From the NCBI GenBank assembly GCA_937915835.1, contig CALGHA010000003.1, forward strand, positions 1 to 25,880: a DNA stretch of 25,880 nt, in the 5' to 3' direction. This DNA is from an uncultured Fretibacterium sp. (GTDB taxonomy: Bacteria; Synergistota; Synergistia; Synergistales; Aminobacteriaceae). Each line of letters starts with the position of its first letter. Within the stretch, counting starts at the first letter, position 1. Below the pieces are notes generated by a model. That model was not told where the DNA came from and made no database searches. It worked only from the letters and a program-made list of their open reading frames with translations. The translations under genes and the position numbers were made by a program. Below, piece after piece: positions 25,201 through 25,880 of the stretch.

Positions 25201-25292
25201 ACGGAGGCAACAGATTAGGCGGTAACGCGATTACGGAGATATTTGTATCCGGACGAATTGCGGCGAGCTCACTTAATGCGGATAATCAATAA
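22221..25292 (+). CDS. Secreted FAD-dependent reductase with four FMN-binding domains (fumarate/urocanate-reductase type)
   Basis: The 1023-residue protein starts with a signal peptide (cleavage likely after VFA, residue 22; a marginal lipobox LAAC ends at Cys12). Four FMN_bind domains follow (~25-117, 118-210, 211-303, 310-396), each with a Thr for covalent FMN attachment by ApbE: T94 and T187 in VSNAT, T280 and T378 in VSGAT. The rest (~420-1015) is a flavocytochrome-c type FAD domain with VIVGAGGAG (G426-G431), STHHTMGGL and GGNRLGGNAITE near the end. Such enzymes reduce fumarate, urocanate, acrylate-like acids or similar electron acceptors outside the cytoplasmic membrane. One FMN_bind domain is usual; four in a row is unusual. 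GAGG lies 11 bases before ATG, and a permease gene follows. Substrate unknown. Confidence 0.9.
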   Translation: MKKSSSLVLAACTVFTAAQVFAGTFTPGTYEGKGRGYSENLEVVVKVTVDEEKITAVEIDAPEEVPFGVPQFENYGGQLIGKSEAQIDAVSNATMTRNGIVQAVENALKKARAKSSGFTPGTYEGKGRGYSENLEVVVKVTVDEEKITAVEIDAPEEVPFGVPQFENYGGQLIGKSEAQIDAVSNATMTRNGIVQAVENALKKARAKSSGFTPGTYEGKGKGYSETEEITVKVTVNEKEITAVEIDGAGEVPFGVPQFENYGGQLIGKSEAKIDAVSGATMTRDGIIAAVEKALSEARGESTENNAPVSFKAGEYEAEAAGYNGPVKLSVKFDADKLADIKIVSHAETEHVGDIAFSIMIPEMLQANGSGVDAVSGATFSTRALRNAVNMAAEAAGCTNLDEFMSRKVEHKAEAPINVNFDVVIVGAGGAGVAAAAQAAQDGNTVLLIEKNAEVGGNTLVSGGQYQSVMPYLVWDPKDPDATTGVYAFNGQTYEKVKSVQGCIAELKMIMNWNEAPFDAKFYETHEYVAGDAAELSKHGVHAEYLSILQALKAEIKAYLDWAQPKLDAGIPENQLALFSTLNLHIFQTYYGGLRQSADGKSWIYGDVNLVRQFIENAQGLKEWLEGMGSMFHEDTQPTLIGALWYRENEFVGAEVDTDGDGVKENYPGRWGTFFVAPVNSFLKANPKNTIMLRTSVNELIEEGGRIIGVKGKRYDGTEVTALAAKGVILATGGYAANLNEVVEKNIYWSSEYLSTATKTTNRSSLRGDGVAMAEKAGAASTGMGFTQLMPISWVDNGNLAFGGGNYACWINPNTGKRFVDEGSERDVLSLAEFRNGMEYKGSKGAFLEFYNAAQKMPAPVQLPETGDYPGRYYRRKVSELGELFKELGVKADPKVVEQTIRDYDKAVMTGGEFPDVGKAIASRPVGNVERNADGSYNVDSYDLDNTIMTIRLLAPSTHHTMGGLVVDQGRHVMTKEGRIIPGLYAAGEVTGGIHGGNRLGGNAITEIFVSGRIAASSLNADNQ
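22317..22879 (+). repeat. Identical 279-bp-period duplication of an FMN_bind module
   Basis: Bases 22317-22600 and 22596-22879 are identical over 284 positions, at a period of 279 (93 codons). The third module shares the layout but has many differences. Perfect identity, including third codon positions, means a very recent tandem duplication or ongoing conversion. It could also be an assembly artefact of a polymorphic copy number. Confidence 0.93.
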
Positions 25293-25313
25293 AATATAAC
25301 GCGTTCTATTTTA
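25291..25313. terminator. Near-palindrome over the flavoprotein stop codon
   Basis: AAAATATAACG followed by CGTTCTATTTT differs from the perfect palindrome at 7792-7813 by one base. It overlaps the TAA stop (25290-25292). The same placement on a stop codon at both sites suggests a shared 3'-end element. Confidence 0.45.
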
Positions 25314-25350
25314 CATCTTTAACATTAGGGAAATTTTTCCCTGAAGTTAG

Positions 25351-25386
25351 ACGGTCGGGAATAACAATCCTGGCCGTTATTTTTAT
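25351..25386 (+). terminator. Rho-independent terminator after the flavoprotein gene
   Basis: ACGGTCGGG (25351-25359) pairs along nine positions with CCTGGCCGT (25369-25377; two G-U pairs) around a nine-base loop, followed by TATTTTTA. It lies about 60 bases past the stop and before the next gene's promoter. A smaller GGGAAA/TTTCCC stem lies at 25328-25341. Confidence 0.75.
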
Positions 25387-25450
25387 GCTTAAGTCATAAT
25401 CTAGTCTTGAAAAATGTTCGCTATCATAAATAAGTTGCGAGAATTTCTTA

Positions 25451-25479
25451 TTTCCAAATGTCAGGATACCCCGTAAAAT
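25451..25479 (+). promoter_or_regulatory. Candidate promoter of the permease gene
   Basis: TTTCCA (25451-25456), 17 bases and TAAAAT (25474-25479) lie about 50 bases before the ATG. The inverted repeat AAATAAG/CTTATTT (25428-25453) overlaps the -35. The -35 match is only moderate. Confidence 0.35.
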
Positions 25480-25526
25480 CTCAATCAAGCATTAAATTTA
25501 TAGTTTAAGAAGGGAGAAATATTCTC

Positions 25527-25880
25527 ATGGATTACGCTATTGGTGTAATTTTGCTTCTCACGTTCTTTGCTCTCGCATGGTACTGCATTAAGGGATTTAA
25601 CCTGATGATCGGTTTCCTTGTGATAACAATTTTATGGACAGTCCTGCCATTGGTTGGGACTCTTTTTGTTTCGAAGGAGTTTTTAGCCGCGAACCCGGTA
25701 TTATTATTCGGCGAGGGAACGGGTAGAACTCTCGTGCAAATTCTCAACGGAATATATCAGTCAGCTCCTGAAGGCTGGGGAACGACGCTTGTAAACGTCT
25801 GCTGGGGCGCATGGTTCGGACGCGTCTTAATGGATACGGGCATAGCTTCAACGTTAATTCGTAAGACTGTAGAACTTGGA
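25527..25880 (+). CDS. Carboxylate/gluconate-type permease, N-terminal part (runs off the edge)
   Basis: The frame opens at ATG 25527 after AAGGGAG and continues 118 codons to the window edge. The sequence begins MDYAIGVILLLTFFALAWYC, with hydrophobic stretches at residues ~3-20 and ~26-48, then a loop with GEGTGRTLVQILNGIYQSAPEGWG and a third segment ending GRVLMDTGIASTLIRKTVELG. The pattern resembles GntP/CitMHS-type organic-acid transporters (ion-transporter superfamily), inner-membrane symporters for gluconate, citrate or similar anions. Placed after a secreted reductase, it may import or exchange the enzyme's acid substrate or product. The family call is tentative because most of the protein is missing. 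Confidence 0.6.
   Translation, partial: MDYAIGVILLLTFFALAWYCIKGFNLMIGFLVITILWTVLPLVGTLFVSKEFLAANPVLLFGEGTGRTLVQILNGIYQSAPEGWGTTLVNVCWGAWFGRVLMDTGIASTLIRKTVELG

Noticed and set aside
25306..25488. 60-codon minus-strand open frame between the flavoprotein and permease genes
   Set aside because: It has no ribosome binding site I can see and overlaps the plus-strand terminator and the permease promoter region; it is most likely a chance frame.

Overview
The window looks like a contig from an anaerobic, gram-negative-type (diderm) gut bacterium. A secreted multi-FMN flavoprotein reductase, uronate catabolism genes and overall codon choice make Synergistota my best guess, but only a weak one. The first ~1.85 kb is different: extremely AT-rich DNA carrying a long MORN-repeat protein and a heptamer tandem repeat at the very edge. 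It joins the rest at about 1850-1865, inside a reading frame, so it is either a horizontally acquired or rearranged segment or a chimeric join.

Region 1 (1-1860): AT-rich block with the heptamer array, about 240 bases of non-coding AT-rich DNA and the MORN gene (minus strand). Region 2 (about 1860-2601): an ImmA/IrrE-like zinc peptidase that has lost its proper 5' end. Region 3 (2678-5830, plus strand): four genes, a 2,3-diketo-L-gulonate reductase (YiaK type), a YhcH/YjgK/YiaL protein, a cyclase-family hydrolase and a ketopantoate-reductase-like enzyme. Region 4 (9998 to 6044, minus strand): kduI, kduD, a second YhcH/YiaL protein, an M28 peptidase-like protein and an SDR dehydrogenase. Regions 3 and 4 converge and together form a uronate / keto-sugar-acid catabolic island. 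Between them lies a strong-looking promoter, with phased A-tracts upstream, that serves no visible gene.

Region 5 (21770 to 10111, minus strand) is the most interesting part. It is a tightly packed five-gene operon: a multi-winged-helix protein, a protein resembling the C-terminal part of BREX type-4 BrxP (without the PAPS-reductase domain), a 1411-codon BrxC-like P-loop ATPase, a PglZ-family phosphatase-fold protein, and a 1019-residue protein built from three archaeo-eukaryotic-primase-like (AEP) modules. Only the middle AEP module keeps the metal-binding and histidine motifs. The order BrxP(C-term)-BrxC-PglZ-X matches a type-4 BREX operon in which the usual last gene, brxL, is replaced by the AEP protein. 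No methyltransferase, brxL or intact PAPS reductase is present. I read it as a candidate undescribed BREX-4-like defence variant.

Region 6 (21771-22220) is a 450-base divergent control region with several inverted repeats and a tandem 17-bp repeat. Region 7 (22221-25292, plus) is a secreted flavoprotein reductase with four FMN-binding domains, two of them identical at the DNA level, followed by a terminator and the start of a carboxylate permease gene (25527 to the edge). No rRNA, tRNA, CRISPR array, transposase or integrase was seen.
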